This document shows positions 52,827 to 61,551 of a stretch of 64,000 nucleotides of DNA, one piece after another. Position 1 is the first letter of the stretch. The number at the start of each line of letters is the position of its first letter. The DNA lies in NCBI GenBank assembly GCA_041392805.1, contig JAWKLJ010000001.1:62001-126000 (forward strand). The letters run 5' to 3'. The notes below the pieces were generated by a model. The model saw nothing but the letters and a program-made list of their open reading frames with translations, ran no database searches and was not told the DNA's origin. The position numbers were made by a program, and so were the translations under genes. Origin of the DNA: Saprospiraceae bacterium (lineage in GTDB: Bacteria; Bacteroidota; Bacteroidia; Chitinophagales; Saprospiraceae).

Positions 52827-55127
52827 ATGAACAAAAAGCATCTACTTACTACCTTCCTTTTTTGTTTAGGTGGTATGCTAATGGCACAACAATCCGCTAC
52901 CGTATCAGGGCAAATTACGGACCAATCAACCAAAGACCCACTCATTGCTGCGACCATTCAGATTGGTCAAAAAGGAACACTGACCGACTTTGATGGCTAT
53001 TTTTCCATGCAACTCAGCGAAGGCACCCACCAAATTACCGTTCGCTACGTAGGCTATAAAACGTTTACCCAAACGATCGAACTTAAAGCGGGGGAAAATT
53101 TTTCTTTCAACGCGGCCTTAGAAGAACAAACCAATCTTTTGCAAACGGCCACCGTTACCTCTGGGAAATATGAAAAACCATTGGGCGAGGTTACCGTTTC
53201 GCTGGAAGTGTTAAAACCCAGCCTTATCCAGAGCACCAATAAACCTTCATTGGATGAAGCCCTGCAGAAGGTGCCCGGGGTGACTATTATTGATGGCCAA
53301 GCCAATATTCGAGGTGGATCAGGATTTTCCCAGGGGGCTGGCAGTCGTGTTTTGTTACTGGTAGATGATATTCCCATTCTAAATGCCGATGCCGGTTTTC
53401 CTAATTGGGATGATGTTCCGGTCGAAAATATTGATCAAATTGAGGTCGTCAAAGGAGCTGCCTCCGCCCTCTATGGCTCGGCTGCCCTCAATGGCATCGT
53501 CAACGTTCGAACCTCCTACCCCAACCTCGAACCTGAAACCAAAGCAGCTATCGGCTACACTTATTATTTTTCACCAAAAGATGAGCGGCTTAAATGGTGG
53601 GATACCGCCCCTTACCATCTTCTGGCTAGCCTTTCCCACAAACAGAAATTCAAAAAATTCGACCTGGTGCTCGGCGGTTTTTACAACAAAAAAGAAAGTT
53701 ACAATAAAGATACCTACAATCGCTACGGCCGCTTCAATATCGGCACACGTTATCGGGTAACCGACCGCCTTTCACTTGGTGTAAATGCCAATTTCAATGC
53801 CGGTGAATCGGCTAGTTTCTTCTACTGGGCTTCCGATACTAGTGCCTATGTCGGCTCTTCTAGCACTGCCACCGCCAGACAACGGGTTCGCTATAATATC
53901 GATCCTTATTTGGTTTATTTTGATAAAAATGGAGGGAGACATCGCCTCCTGGGCCGCTATCATGAAGTCAATAATGATAATGACAATAACCAATCCAATT
54001 TCTCCTATACTTTTTATGGCGAATACCAATATCAAAAGCAATTTCAGCCGACAGATATGGTTTTTACGGCTGGCTTGGTAGGCCGGGCCACCAAGGTAGA
54101 AGCGGAGCTTTACGGCGACACGACTTTCACCTCCCAAAACTTGGCTGCTTATCTGCAATTGGATAAAAAATTCTTTAATCGACTCAATGTTTCACTCGGT
54201 GTTCGATTTGAGGCTAATGTGCTTAACAATCCTGGCTTTGTTTATGACGATGGCTTATTCCTAAAAGGAGTCGTCGAGCCATCTAAGGAGAAAGAGTCCC
54301 GCCCAGTTATGCGTTTGGGGCTAAATTACCAATTGGCGGACTTTACCTACCTAAGGGGTTCATGGGGGCAAGGTTATCGCTTCCCTACCATCGCCGAAAA
54401 GTTCATTTTTACCAATGCGGGTTTCCCCGTGGTACCCAATCCTACCCTCGGATCAGAGACGGGCTGGTCCGGTGAATTGGCCATTAAACAAGGCTTTCGC
54501 CTCGGTGGCTTTGAAGGCTTTGTCGACCTAGCCACTTTTATCATGCGCTACCAGGATATGATAGAGTTTAATATCAATAGCCAATTGGCCTTCCAGGCAG
54601 TCAATATCGGCGGAACGGAAATCACAGGTGCCGAAATTTCTATTGCCGGAAAAGGTAAATTATTTGGCCTGCCTACCACGATCTTGACGGGCTATTCCTA
54701 TATCGATCCCAAATTCCTTGATTTTGATCTTACTCCGCTCCCGGCAGATGGTGGAACCATAGCCCAAAAAAATGCAAATAATTCTTCCAGTGAAAAAAAT
54801 GTGCTGAAATACCGTTCTCGACATACCATCAAATTTGATTTGGAAACGCAAATAAATAAATTCAACCTGGGCCTGGAAAGCTTTTATAATAGCCAACTGG
54901 AGGCCATCGATGCCATTTTCCTTTTTATCGTCCCAGGATTGGGTGATTTTAGAGCAGGGACAGGCAATGGTTTTTGGCGACATAACCTCAGAATGGCTTA
55001 TCGCTTTTCTGATGATTTTAAATGCTCCATCCTTTTGGGAAATATCACCAACAAGGCTTATACTTTCCGACCAGGACTGCTGGAGGAGCCTCGTAACATC
55101 GCCCTTCGGCTGGATTACAAATTTTAA
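52827..55127 (+). CDS. TonB-dependent outer membrane receptor
   Basis: A 766-residue protein with signal peptide (LLTTFLFCLGGMLMAQ). Residues 25-110 are a carboxypeptidase-like regulatory domain (ATVSGQITDQSTKDPLIAATIQ, TDFDGYFSM). A plug domain follows (SLDEALQKVPGVTIIDGQANIRGGSGFSQGAGSRVLLLVDDIP, ending VEVVKGAASALYGSAALNGIVNV-like sequence), then a 22-strand barrel ending in an aromatic C-terminal strand (IALRLDYKF). Substrate unknown; there is no SusD partner, so siderophore, vitamin or metal uptake is more likely than glycans. Followed by miaB with its own promoter. Confidence 0.93.
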   Translation: MNKKHLLTTFLFCLGGMLMAQQSATVSGQITDQSTKDPLIAATIQIGQKGTLTDFDGYFSMQLSEGTHQITVRYVGYKTFTQTIELKAGENFSFNAALEEQTNLLQTATVTSGKYEKPLGEVTVSLEVLKPSLIQSTNKPSLDEALQKVPGVTIIDGQANIRGGSGFSQGAGSRVLLLVDDIPILNADAGFPNWDDVPVENIDQIEVVKGAASALYGSAALNGIVNVRTSYPNLEPETKAAIGYTYYFSPKDERLKWWDTAPYHLLASLSHKQKFKKFDLVLGGFYNKKESYNKDTYNRYGRFNIGTRYRVTDRLSLGVNANFNAGESASFFYWASDTSAYVGSSSTATARQRVRYNIDPYLVYFDKNGGRHRLLGRYHEVNNDNDNNQSNFSYTFYGEYQYQKQFQPTDMVFTAGLVGRATKVEAELYGDTTFTSQNLAAYLQLDKKFFNRLNVSLGVRFEANVLNNPGFVYDDGLFLKGVVEPSKEKESRPVMRLGLNYQLADFTYLRGSWGQGYRFPTIAEKFIFTNAGFPVVPNPTLGSETGWSGELAIKQGFRLGGFEGFVDLATFIMRYQDMIEFNINSQLAFQAVNIGGTEITGAEISIAGKGKLFGLPTTILTGYSYIDPKFLDFDLTPLPADGGTIAQKNANNSSSEKNVLKYRSRHTIKFDLETQINKFNLGLESFYNSQLEAIDAIFLFIVPGLGDFRAGTGNGFWRHNLRMAYRFSDDFKCSILLGNITNKAYTFRPGLLEEPRNIALRLDYKF

Positions 55128-55134
55128 CTGCCAT

Positions 55135-55168
55135 TTTGTCACTTACTCCTAAAAAATAATTACTTTTG
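55135..55168 (+). promoter_or_regulatory. Promoter of miaB
   Basis: TTTG (55135-55138), a 22-base spacer and TACTTTTG (55161-55168), exact -7 match. Transcription should begin near 55174, which is where the leader hairpin starts, ruling out the upstream TTG start at 55166. Confidence 0.65.
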
Positions 55169-55173
55169 CAGCC

Positions 55174-55228
55174 CTCGAAGGTTGGATTAGGCGCCAGACA
55201 AACCCTGGAACCTAATCCAACCTTCGAG
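55174..55228 (+). repeat. Perfect 18-bp inverted repeat forming the miaB leader hairpin
   Basis: CTCGAAGGTTGGATTAGG (55174-55191) is the exact reverse complement of 55211-55228. Inside the 19-base loop, CCAG (55194-55197) can pair with CTGG (55205-55208), extending the helix past a 2x2 internal loop. A further small hairpin CCTAA-ACA-TTAGG (55231-55243) precedes the ATG at 55247. No U-tract. Confidence 0.85.
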
Positions 55229-55246
55229 AACCTAAACATTAGGCGT

Positions 55247-56689
55247 ATGTATAACGACAATCCTACCCTAACGGGCATCAAAAAGGACATCGACGAAAGC
55301 AAACAAGGAGAGGTGTTTTTCCAGGCCGCTGATACCACAACAGCAGCTGGAGACCAAAAATATTTCTATATCGAGAGTTACGGCTGCCAGATGAATTTCA
55401 GCGATAGCGAAATTGTAGCTTCCATCCTCGCAGCGGTAGGCTACCAATCTACCCGGGATATAGAAGTAGCTGATCTCATTTTGATCAATACTTGCTCTAT
55501 TCGAGAAAAAGCAGAAGATACTGTTAGAAGGCGCCTTCGGATATTCGATAAAATGAAACGAAAACGCCCCGGAACCTTAGTTGGTGTCCTGGGTTGCATG
55601 GCCGAACGGCTGAAAAGCAAATTCCTCGAACAGGAAAAGCTGGTAGACCTCGTGGTTGGCCCCGATGCTTATCGGGATTTGCCCGCCCTGGTTGCTACAG
55701 CAGAAGATGGGCAAAAAGGTGTCAATGTCTTCCTTTCCAGAGAAGAAACCTATGCGGATATTAGTCCTCTTAGACTAGACAGCAACGGCGTTTCCGGTTT
55801 TATCTCTATCATGCGCGGTTGCGATAATATGTGCTCTTTTTGTGTAGTCCCCTTCACTCGCGGTCGGGAAAGAAGTCGAAACGCGTTTAGCATTGTTGCC
55901 GAAGCAACCGATTTGTACGAGCGCGGGTATCGAGAAGTCACCCTCCTTGGTCAGAATGTCGATTCCTACAAATGGGAAAATCCCGAAACAGGTGTCACCG
56001 CAACTTTTGCCGCGCTACTGGCGATGGTGGCTGAGGTTCATCCTGATCTCCGGGTTCGCTTTTCTACCTCCCATCCCAAGGATATCACGGATGAGGTGCT
56101 TCATACCATAGCCCGATACGACAATATTTGCAATTACATTCATCTTCCCGTTCAGTCCGGCAATAGCCGCATCCTGGAGCTGATGAATCGCACCTACGAC
56201 CGAGCATGGTATCTCGACAAGATAAAAAGTATCAATACCATTCTTCCCGATTGTGCCATTTCCTCCGATATCATTACCGGTTTTTGTTCGGAAACAGAAG
56301 AAGAACACCAAGATACACTCAGTATGATAGAACTAGCTAATTACAGCATGTCTTATATGTTCTATTATTCGGAAAGACCTGGTACCGTTGCTGCCCGAAA
56401 ATTTGAAGATGACATTCCACTTGCTGTTAAAAAACGACGCCTCCAGGAGATTATCCAAGTGCAAAGTCAGGTGTCTTTAGCTCATAACCTGGCGGATGTC
56501 GGAAAGACTTTTCAGGTCTTAATTGAGGGGGATTCCAAAAAATCAGACACCGCATTTAAAGGAAGGAATTCGCAAAATAAAATGATCATCTTTCCTAAAC
56601 TACCAGGCTATAAACCGGGGGATTACGTAATGGTAAGGGTGGAAGAAGCGACGAGCGCAACCTTAATTGGGAAAATGTTGACTGAATAA
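55247..56689 (+). CDS. miaB: tRNA-2-methylthio-N6-dimethylallyladenosine synthase
   Basis: A 480-residue radical-SAM methylthiotransferase that adds a methylthio group to i6A37 of tRNA. The N-terminal domain has three cluster cysteines (SYGCQMNF, INTCSIREKA, VLGCMAERL). The radical-SAM motif is GCDNMCSFCVVPFTRGRERSR, and a C-terminal TRAM domain follows (KTFQVLIEGDSKKSD ... GDYVMVRVEEATSATLIGKM). The start at MYNDNPTLTG agrees with the promoter and leader hairpin. Next genes: sigma-54 activator 8 bases downstream, then lptE. Confidence 0.97.
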   Translation: MYNDNPTLTGIKKDIDESKQGEVFFQAADTTTAAGDQKYFYIESYGCQMNFSDSEIVASILAAVGYQSTRDIEVADLILINTCSIREKAEDTVRRRLRIFDKMKRKRPGTLVGVLGCMAERLKSKFLEQEKLVDLVVGPDAYRDLPALVATAEDGQKGVNVFLSREETYADISPLRLDSNGVSGFISIMRGCDNMCSFCVVPFTRGRERSRNAFSIVAEATDLYERGYREVTLLGQNVDSYKWENPETGVTATFAALLAMVAEVHPDLRVRFSTSHPKDITDEVLHTIARYDNICNYIHLPVQSGNSRILELMNRTYDRAWYLDKIKSINTILPDCAISSDIITGFCSETEEEHQDTLSMIELANYSMSYMFYYSERPGTVAARKFEDDIPLAVKKRRLQEIIQVQSQVSLAHNLADVGKTFQVLIEGDSKKSDTAFKGRNSQNKMIIFPKLPGYKPGDYVMVRVEEATSATLIGKMLTE

Positions 56690-56697
56690 GGAAAATC

Positions 56698-57996
56698 ATG
56701 GAAAACCTGCAATCTGTAAAACAACGTTATGGAATTATTGGTCGGTCATCAAAGCTTGATCGGGCCCTGAGCACAGCATTGCGGGTAGCCAAAACAGATT
56801 TATCCATCCTGATTACAGGAGAAAGTGGCACGGGTAAAGAGGCTTTTTCTAAGATTATCCATGATAATAGCGCACGAAAACACAACAAGTTTATTGCCAT
56901 CAATTGTGGAGCCATCCCGGAAGGAACAATCAATTCCGAATTGTTTGGTCATGAAAAAGGGGCATTTACAGGGGCTACAGGTGAGCGCAAAGGCTATTTT
57001 GAAGCTTACGACGGTGGTACTATTTTTTTGGATGAAATTGGGGAAATGCCACTGGATACCCAAGCCTCCTTGCTAAGAATATTGGAAATAGGCGAATTTA
57101 TCAGAGTGGGTTCGTCCAAACCACAAAAAACGGATGTACGCATTCTGGCAGCCACTAATGTCCAACTAGATAATGCCATTAGAAAAGGGAAATTTCGGGA
57201 AGACCTCTATTATCGCCTCAATACCGTTCCTATCGAATTGCCATCTTTACGGGAACGCCCCGAAGACACCTACATGCTCTTCCGGAAATTCGCCGTGGAT
57301 TTCGCTGAAAAATACCGAACACCACCGGTCCAATTAAATGAAAATGCAAGGGCTTTGTTGGAAAAATACAACTGGCCAGGCAATATCAGGGAATTAAAAA
57401 ATGTAGCAGAACAAATTTCTGTGCTTTCCGAAGAACGCCTCGTAACGGCAGAGCATCTATTGGAGCTCATCCCCAATATTATGAAGCGTAACCTTCCCAT
57501 GATCCCTGAAAAAGACGACCTTAAGGAAGGAGGCTTAAAAGAAAGAGAAATCCTTTACAAAGTGTTGTTCGAAATGAAAAAAGACCTCACTGACCTTAAA
57601 GGGTTAGTCTTTGACATTATCCGGAATAACAATTTACAGGTCCCTAATATGGCTGAGGTGAAAAGTATAACTTCTTATACCAAAGAAGCCAAAGCCCCCT
57701 CCTACTCCTCACAGTCTGTCGAGGATTTACTGGAAGATTTTAAACCCTCCGCTGCCCCTCAAAAACCAAACGTACTCAATGAAGACAAACTAAAACCTAT
57801 TATCCTGGATGAAGCAACCCAACAGCACTACCAAGATTTGGAAGTGATTGATGACAATCTTTCCCTTATTGAAAACGAAAAAGAACTTATTCGCAAAGCC
57901 TTGAAAAAACACCAGGGAAAAAGAAAAGAAGCGGCACAAGACCTGGAAATTTCTGAAAGAACCCTTTATCGCAAAATCAAAGAGTACGATTTATAA
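56698..57996 (+). CDS. Sigma-54-dependent transcriptional activator (no receiver domain)
   Basis: A 432-residue enhancer-binding protein lacking a receiver domain; only about 15 residues precede the AAA+ domain. Motifs: Walker A GESGTGKE, GAFTGA (GHEKGAFTGATGERK), Walker B FLDEIGEMPLDTQ and R-finger region RLRERPEDTY-like LRERPED. A Fis-type helix-turn-helix is at the C-terminus (GKRKEAAQDLEISERTLYRKIKEY). A long acidic linker separates the two. Without a sensor domain it may be controlled by a partner protein. Neighbours miaB and lptE match the order seen in many Bacteroidota. Confidence 0.95.
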   Translation: MENLQSVKQRYGIIGRSSKLDRALSTALRVAKTDLSILITGESGTGKEAFSKIIHDNSARKHNKFIAINCGAIPEGTINSELFGHEKGAFTGATGERKGYFEAYDGGTIFLDEIGEMPLDTQASLLRILEIGEFIRVGSSKPQKTDVRILAATNVQLDNAIRKGKFREDLYYRLNTVPIELPSLRERPEDTYMLFRKFAVDFAEKYRTPPVQLNENARALLEKYNWPGNIRELKNVAEQISVLSEERLVTAEHLLELIPNIMKRNLPMIPEKDDLKEGGLKEREILYKVLFEMKKDLTDLKGLVFDIIRNNNLQVPNMAEVKSITSYTKEAKAPSYSSQSVEDLLEDFKPSAAPQKPNVLNEDKLKPIILDEATQQHYQDLEVIDDNLSLIENEKELIRKALKKHQGKRKEAAQDLEISERTLYRKIKEYDL

Positions 57997-58062
57997 AGTG
58001 TATATTTTTTGTTCTTTCGCATCATTTGGACTTTTGACGCTTTTGATAAGCCTCCGTTTTCC

Positions 58063-58186
58063 AAGATGGAAAGGGAAGGGAGAAGGGAGAAGTCGGAAGG
58101 CGGAAAAGGGAAAATTGCGCTCCTGAGCCTTTCCAACTTACCGAATTATCGACTTACAGACTTTCGACTTACAACTTTCCAACTAT
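58063..58186. repeat. Purine-rich then CTTTCGA/CTTACAA pyrimidine repeat
   Basis: A purine run with AAGGGAAGGGAGAAGGGAG and AGTCGGAAGGCGGAAAAGGG (58068-58110) is followed by pyrimidine 7- to 8-base units (CTTTCCAA, CTTACCGA, CTTACAGA, CTTTCGA, CTTACAA, CTTTCCAA; 58129-58186). It lies between the sigma-54 activator gene and lptE. A 64-codon plus-strand frame spans it but is composed of the repeat and is not counted as a gene. Confidence 0.7.
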
Positions 58187-58281
58187 CTAAAAAGCCCAAC
58201 TAATGATAATAAAAGGTTAAAGATCCAAATGGAAGACTCCACCCTACTCGCTTTTTCCGTTTTATCCTTTAAAATCAGCCT

Positions 58282-58782
58282 ATGCAATGCTTAAAGTTTA
58301 TCTTCCTGTTACTGGTCCTGTCCATAATTTTGCCTGCCTGTTATACTTTTTCTGGCATCAGCATTAGCGATAATGTCAAATCCTATTACGTCGCTAGGTT
58401 CAAAGATAATGCCCCTAATGCGCCCCCTACCCTCGCCCAAACCCTGACCAATGCCCTTGACCAAAAAATAAGAACGGAGGCCAGGCTCATCGAAAACAAT
58501 GTTTCGCCAAATATCGAGTTTAAAGGAACATTGGTTGATTTCAGGGTAACCTCCGAGGCGCCAAGACCAGATGAAACCACCGCCTTAAACAGGCTCACCA
58601 TAACAACGGCCATCGAATACATCAACAACGTGGAAAAAGACAAAGGATGGAAAAAAAATTTCTCCCATTTTTTTGACTTTCCAAGTAGTCAAGACCTAAG
58701 CAGCGTACAGGATGCCGCCATCGAAGAAATCACCAATCAGATCATGGAATACATCTTTAATGAAGCTTTTACAGATTGGTAA
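58282..58782 (+). CDS. lptE: LptE-like lipopolysaccharide assembly lipoprotein
   Basis: A 166-residue lipoprotein: hydrophobic segment ending LSIILPAC (Cys20), then YTFSGISISDNVKSYYVARF, the LptE start pattern. LptE is the plug lipoprotein of the outer membrane LptDE complex that inserts lipopolysaccharide. The remaining chain has the alpha-beta order expected (LAQTLTNALDQKI, IEFKGTLVDFRVTSEAP, DAAIEEITNQIMEYIFN). Sequence identity in this family is low, so the call rests on pattern and on the miaB / sigma-54 / lptE neighbourhood. Confidence 0.85.
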   Translation: MQCLKFIFLLLVLSIILPACYTFSGISISDNVKSYYVARFKDNAPNAPPTLAQTLTNALDQKIRTEARLIENNVSPNIEFKGTLVDFRVTSEAPRPDETTALNRLTITTAIEYINNVEKDKGWKKNFSHFFDFPSSQDLSSVQDAAIEEITNQIMEYIFNEAFTDW

Positions 58783-58792
58783 GCCCTCACTT

Positions 58793-58822
58793 TTTGATTT
58801 ACGCAAAAATCCTTTACTTTTG
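58793..58822 (+). promoter_or_regulatory. Promoter of sucC (near-consensus)
   Basis: TTTG (58793-58796), an 18-base spacer and TACTTTTG (58815-58822). This is the best full match to the Bacteroidota primary promoter in the window. The leader is about 20 bases. Confidence 0.7.
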
Positions 58823-58848
58823 CAGGCGAAAATTCAAACCCATCCTGC

Positions 58849-60051
58849 ATGAACTTACATGAATACCAAGGAAAATCCTTACTCAAGCGTTATGGCGTAA
58901 CCATCCAAGAAGGTCTGGTTGCTCAATCGGTAGCCGAAGCCGTCGATGCTTTCAAACAACTCCAAGAAGAGACCGGCACGCAAATGGCTGTCGTCAAAGC
59001 CCAAATCCACGCTGGTGGCCGCGGAAAAGGCGGTGGCGTCAAACTTGCCAAAAACCTGGAGGGTCTGAAGGAACACGCCGGTAACATCATCGGCATGATG
59101 CTTAAAACGCCCCAAACGCCTGGGGGGATGACCGGCCCAGGGAAATTGGTGCGCAAAGTCCTTATCGCTGAAGATGTGTATGCTCCCGACTTCAATGCCT
59201 GCAAAGAATATTATATCTCCATCCTGATGGATCGAGAGAAAAAAAGAAATGTGATTATTCATTCAACCGAAGGTGGGATGGATATCGAAGAGGTAGCTGA
59301 AAATACGCCCGAATTACTCCACAAAGAATATGTTGACCCGCTCATGGGCCTCTTGCCCTTCCAAGCCAGAAAAATCGCTTTCAACCTGGGGCTGGAAGGT
59401 AAGGCATTTAAAGAAATGGTGAAATTTATCACCCAATTGTATAGTGCCTTTGTAGGTTCAGATGCTTCTCTTTTTGAAATCAATCCTTGCCTGAAAACAG
59501 GCGACGATCGCATCATTGCAGTGGACTGCAAGGTCTCACTAGATGAAAATGCCCTATTCCGCCACAAAGACCTGGAAGCCCTCCGAGATACCGACGAAGA
59601 AGATCCAACCGAAGTGGAGGCCAAAAGCTATGGCTTGAATTATGTCAACCTCGATGGTAATGTCGGTTGTATGGTAAATGGCGCAGGACTGGCGATGGCA
59701 ACAATGGATATCATCAAATTGTCTGGTGGTGAACCTGCCAACTTCCTCGATGTCGGGGGAACTGCCGATGCAGCCAGGGTGGAGCAAGCCTTCCGGATCA
59801 TCCTACGCGATCCAAATGTAAAAGCCATTTTGATCAATATCTTTGGCGGTATTGTGCGTTGTGATAGGGTTGCTCAAGGGGTAGTGGATGCCTACAAAAA
59901 TATTGGCGATATCAAGGTGCCCATTATCGTTAGATTACAAGGAACAAATGCCGACTTGGCTAAAAAAATAATCGACGAATCTGGTTTGTCTGTTCATTCT
60001 GCTATCCAATTGCAGGAAGCAGCTGACTTGGTAAAACAGGTACTCAAATAG
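58849..60051 (+). CDS. sucC: Succinate-CoA ligase (ADP-forming), beta subunit
   Basis: A 400-residue TCA-cycle enzyme subunit forming succinyl-CoA or ATP with SucD. The start MNLHEYQGKSLLKRYGV is the family N-terminus. An ATP-grasp region has KAQIHAGGRGKGGGVKLA; EINPCLKTGDD binds metal; the C-terminal ligase half has VNGAGLAMATMDIIK, GGEPANFLDVGGTA and ILINIFGGIVRCDRVAQG. sucD is not adjacent. A strong promoter precedes it and an 11-bp hairpin separates it from the convergent decarboxylase gene. Confidence 0.97.
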   Translation: MNLHEYQGKSLLKRYGVTIQEGLVAQSVAEAVDAFKQLQEETGTQMAVVKAQIHAGGRGKGGGVKLAKNLEGLKEHAGNIIGMMLKTPQTPGGMTGPGKLVRKVLIAEDVYAPDFNACKEYYISILMDREKKRNVIIHSTEGGMDIEEVAENTPELLHKEYVDPLMGLLPFQARKIAFNLGLEGKAFKEMVKFITQLYSAFVGSDASLFEINPCLKTGDDRIIAVDCKVSLDENALFRHKDLEALRDTDEEDPTEVEAKSYGLNYVNLDGNVGCMVNGAGLAMATMDIIKLSGGEPANFLDVGGTADAARVEQAFRIILRDPNVKAILINIFGGIVRCDRVAQGVVDAYKNIGDIKVPIIVRLQGTNADLAKKIIDESGLSVHSAIQLQEAADLVKQVLK

Positions 60052-60065
60052 AAGAGACCGACTGC

Positions 60066-60095
60066 AGCGGTGGACATGTCTCCTTGTCCACCGCT
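60066..60095. terminator. Bidirectional terminator candidate between sucC and decarboxylase
   Basis: AGCGGTGGACA (60066-60076) pairs perfectly with TGTCCACCGCT (60085-60095), an 11-bp GC-rich stem with an 8-base loop, between convergent genes. The following bases are T-rich (ACTATTCCTT) but lack a long U-run. Confidence 0.75.
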
Positions 60096-60103
60096 ACTAT
60101 TCC

Positions 60104-61549
60104 TTATACACTTAAGCTGCTCCCCAAATCTTCAATTTTATCCAACAACCCATTCAGCTCTTTTTCGGTCGTAAAGGGGTTGGCCAACGTGGTCCTAAGC
60201 CATAAGGTGCCTTTCAACAGCGTTTTCACAATATAGTACGCTCCGTCCTCCAGTATAGCCTGTCTGATCTGGTCATTTAGCAAATTAAGATCAAAGTTGA
60301 CCCGGGTTGCCGGATGATAGCGAAAACAGACGATATTGCAGGCCGGAGGTGTTGCCAGTTCAATATCAGGGCGTTGCGCTATCAAGGCAGCCAATGTTTT
60401 CCCTAAATCTACCATCTTTGTTACGCCTTCTTCCCATACGCCGGTACCATAAGCCGCCAAGGTGATATAGGCTTTTAGTCCCAACATCAATTTGGTGCAC
60501 TCGAAGGTCCTTTTGGCTAAATTGAACCATTCTGCCTCCGCTTTTTCAAATAAATAATCGGCCTTTTGACTAAAGGTTTGGTAACTATCCTGGCCATTTT
60601 TAAAAATCAAGGCTGTGGTAACAGATGGAGTTAATAACATTTTATGAAAATCCATCGCCACAGAATCTGCGCGGTCTATTCCCTTGACTACTTGCTTGTA
60701 CTTTTCAGAAAAAACAAGCGCGGCGCCATGTGCGCCATCTACATGGAACCACAATTGGTGCCTGGCACAAAAATCGCCAATGGCTTCCAAGTTATCAAAT
60801 GAACCGGTCGCCGTAGAACAGGCGCTGCCAACCACTGCAATGACCTCCAACCCCTTGGCTTGCGCCTCCATCAACAGCGGCTCTAATAATTCCGTTTTCA
60901 TTTGAAATTGCTCATTAACGGGAACTTTTATTATCCCCTTTTCGCCCCAGCCCATGATCCGAACGGCCCGATCCACGCAATAGTGGGCATCTTCGGATAC
61001 CACCAAAGCCAAGGATCCCTGGTGACCTTCCTGCCAGGTATTCCCCTTTGCCTTTAAGCTACGTGCCGCTAATAAGGCCGTCAAATTGGCCAAGGTTCCG
61101 CCAGAGGTGAAATAGCCATCCGCAGCTGGCCCATAACCCATTTGCTGCGCTACCTTTTGAATAACCACACGTTCCATAGTGGTTCCCGGAATGCCCATTT
61201 CGTACACACCCATGCCATTATTCATCCAATCGCTCAATAAGCCTGCCAGTGCCGTGACAGGCAGTGGCGGACTAATCTGGTGCCCCATGTATTTGGGATG
61301 GTGCAAATGTACTCCTTCCTGCAAGGTCGCCCTCAAGACAGCCATAGCCGTATCCTTGCCTCCTTGTTCCTGTACTGGTATTTGCCAACGCAGGAAAGCA
61401 TCCGCTGGAGTACGCCAACTATTAGCAGGCCATTCGCCTCCGCCCTTCAGACACTCGCCTAAATAGGTGCTGAGTTCATCGATCAATTGATATCCCATAT
61501 CCCTAAATTGATCAGGGTTATAGGCTTCTTCTAATAATGTTTTATTCAT
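60104..61549 (-). CDS. PLP-dependent group II decarboxylase (aromatic-amino-acid/diaminobutyrate type)
   Basis: A 481-residue decarboxylase. Motifs: HHPKYMGHQISPPLPVTALAGLL, FTSGGTLANLTALLAAR (PLP phosphate), FHVDGAHGAALVFSEKYK (Asp to PLP), and the Schiff-base Lys in MDFHKMLLTP. C-terminal LWLRTTLANPFTTEKEL. Candidates are aromatic-L-amino-acid decarboxylase or L-2,4-diaminobutyrate decarboxylase; the amine product cannot be read. It is 2 bases downstream of a strictosidine-synthase-like gene, so the two form an operon. Confidence 0.92.
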   Translation of the reverse strand: MNKTLLEEAYNPDQFRDMGYQLIDELSTYLGECLKGGGEWPANSWRTPADAFLRWQIPVQEQGGKDTAMAVLRATLQEGVHLHHPKYMGHQISPPLPVTALAGLLSDWMNNGMGVYEMGIPGTTMERVVIQKVAQQMGYGPAADGYFTSGGTLANLTALLAARSLKAKGNTWQEGHQGSLALVVSEDAHYCVDRAVRIMGWGEKGIIKVPVNEQFQMKTELLEPLLMEAQAKGLEVIAVVGSACSTATGSFDNLEAIGDFCARHQLWFHVDGAHGAALVFSEKYKQVVKGIDRADSVAMDFHKMLLTPSVTTALIFKNGQDSYQTFSQKADYLFEKAEAEWFNLAKRTFECTKLMLGLKAYITLAAYGTGVWEEGVTKMVDLGKTLAALIAQRPDIELATPPACNIVCFRYHPATRVNFDLNLLNDQIRQAILEDGAYYIVKTLLKGTLWLRTTLANPFTTEKELNGLLDKIEDLGSSLSV

Positions 61550-61551
61550 AA

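Noticed and set aside
58009..58203. 64-codon plus-strand frame after the sigma-54 activator gene
   Set aside because: Composed of the purine/pyrimidine repeat; product is repetitive and unlike a protein.
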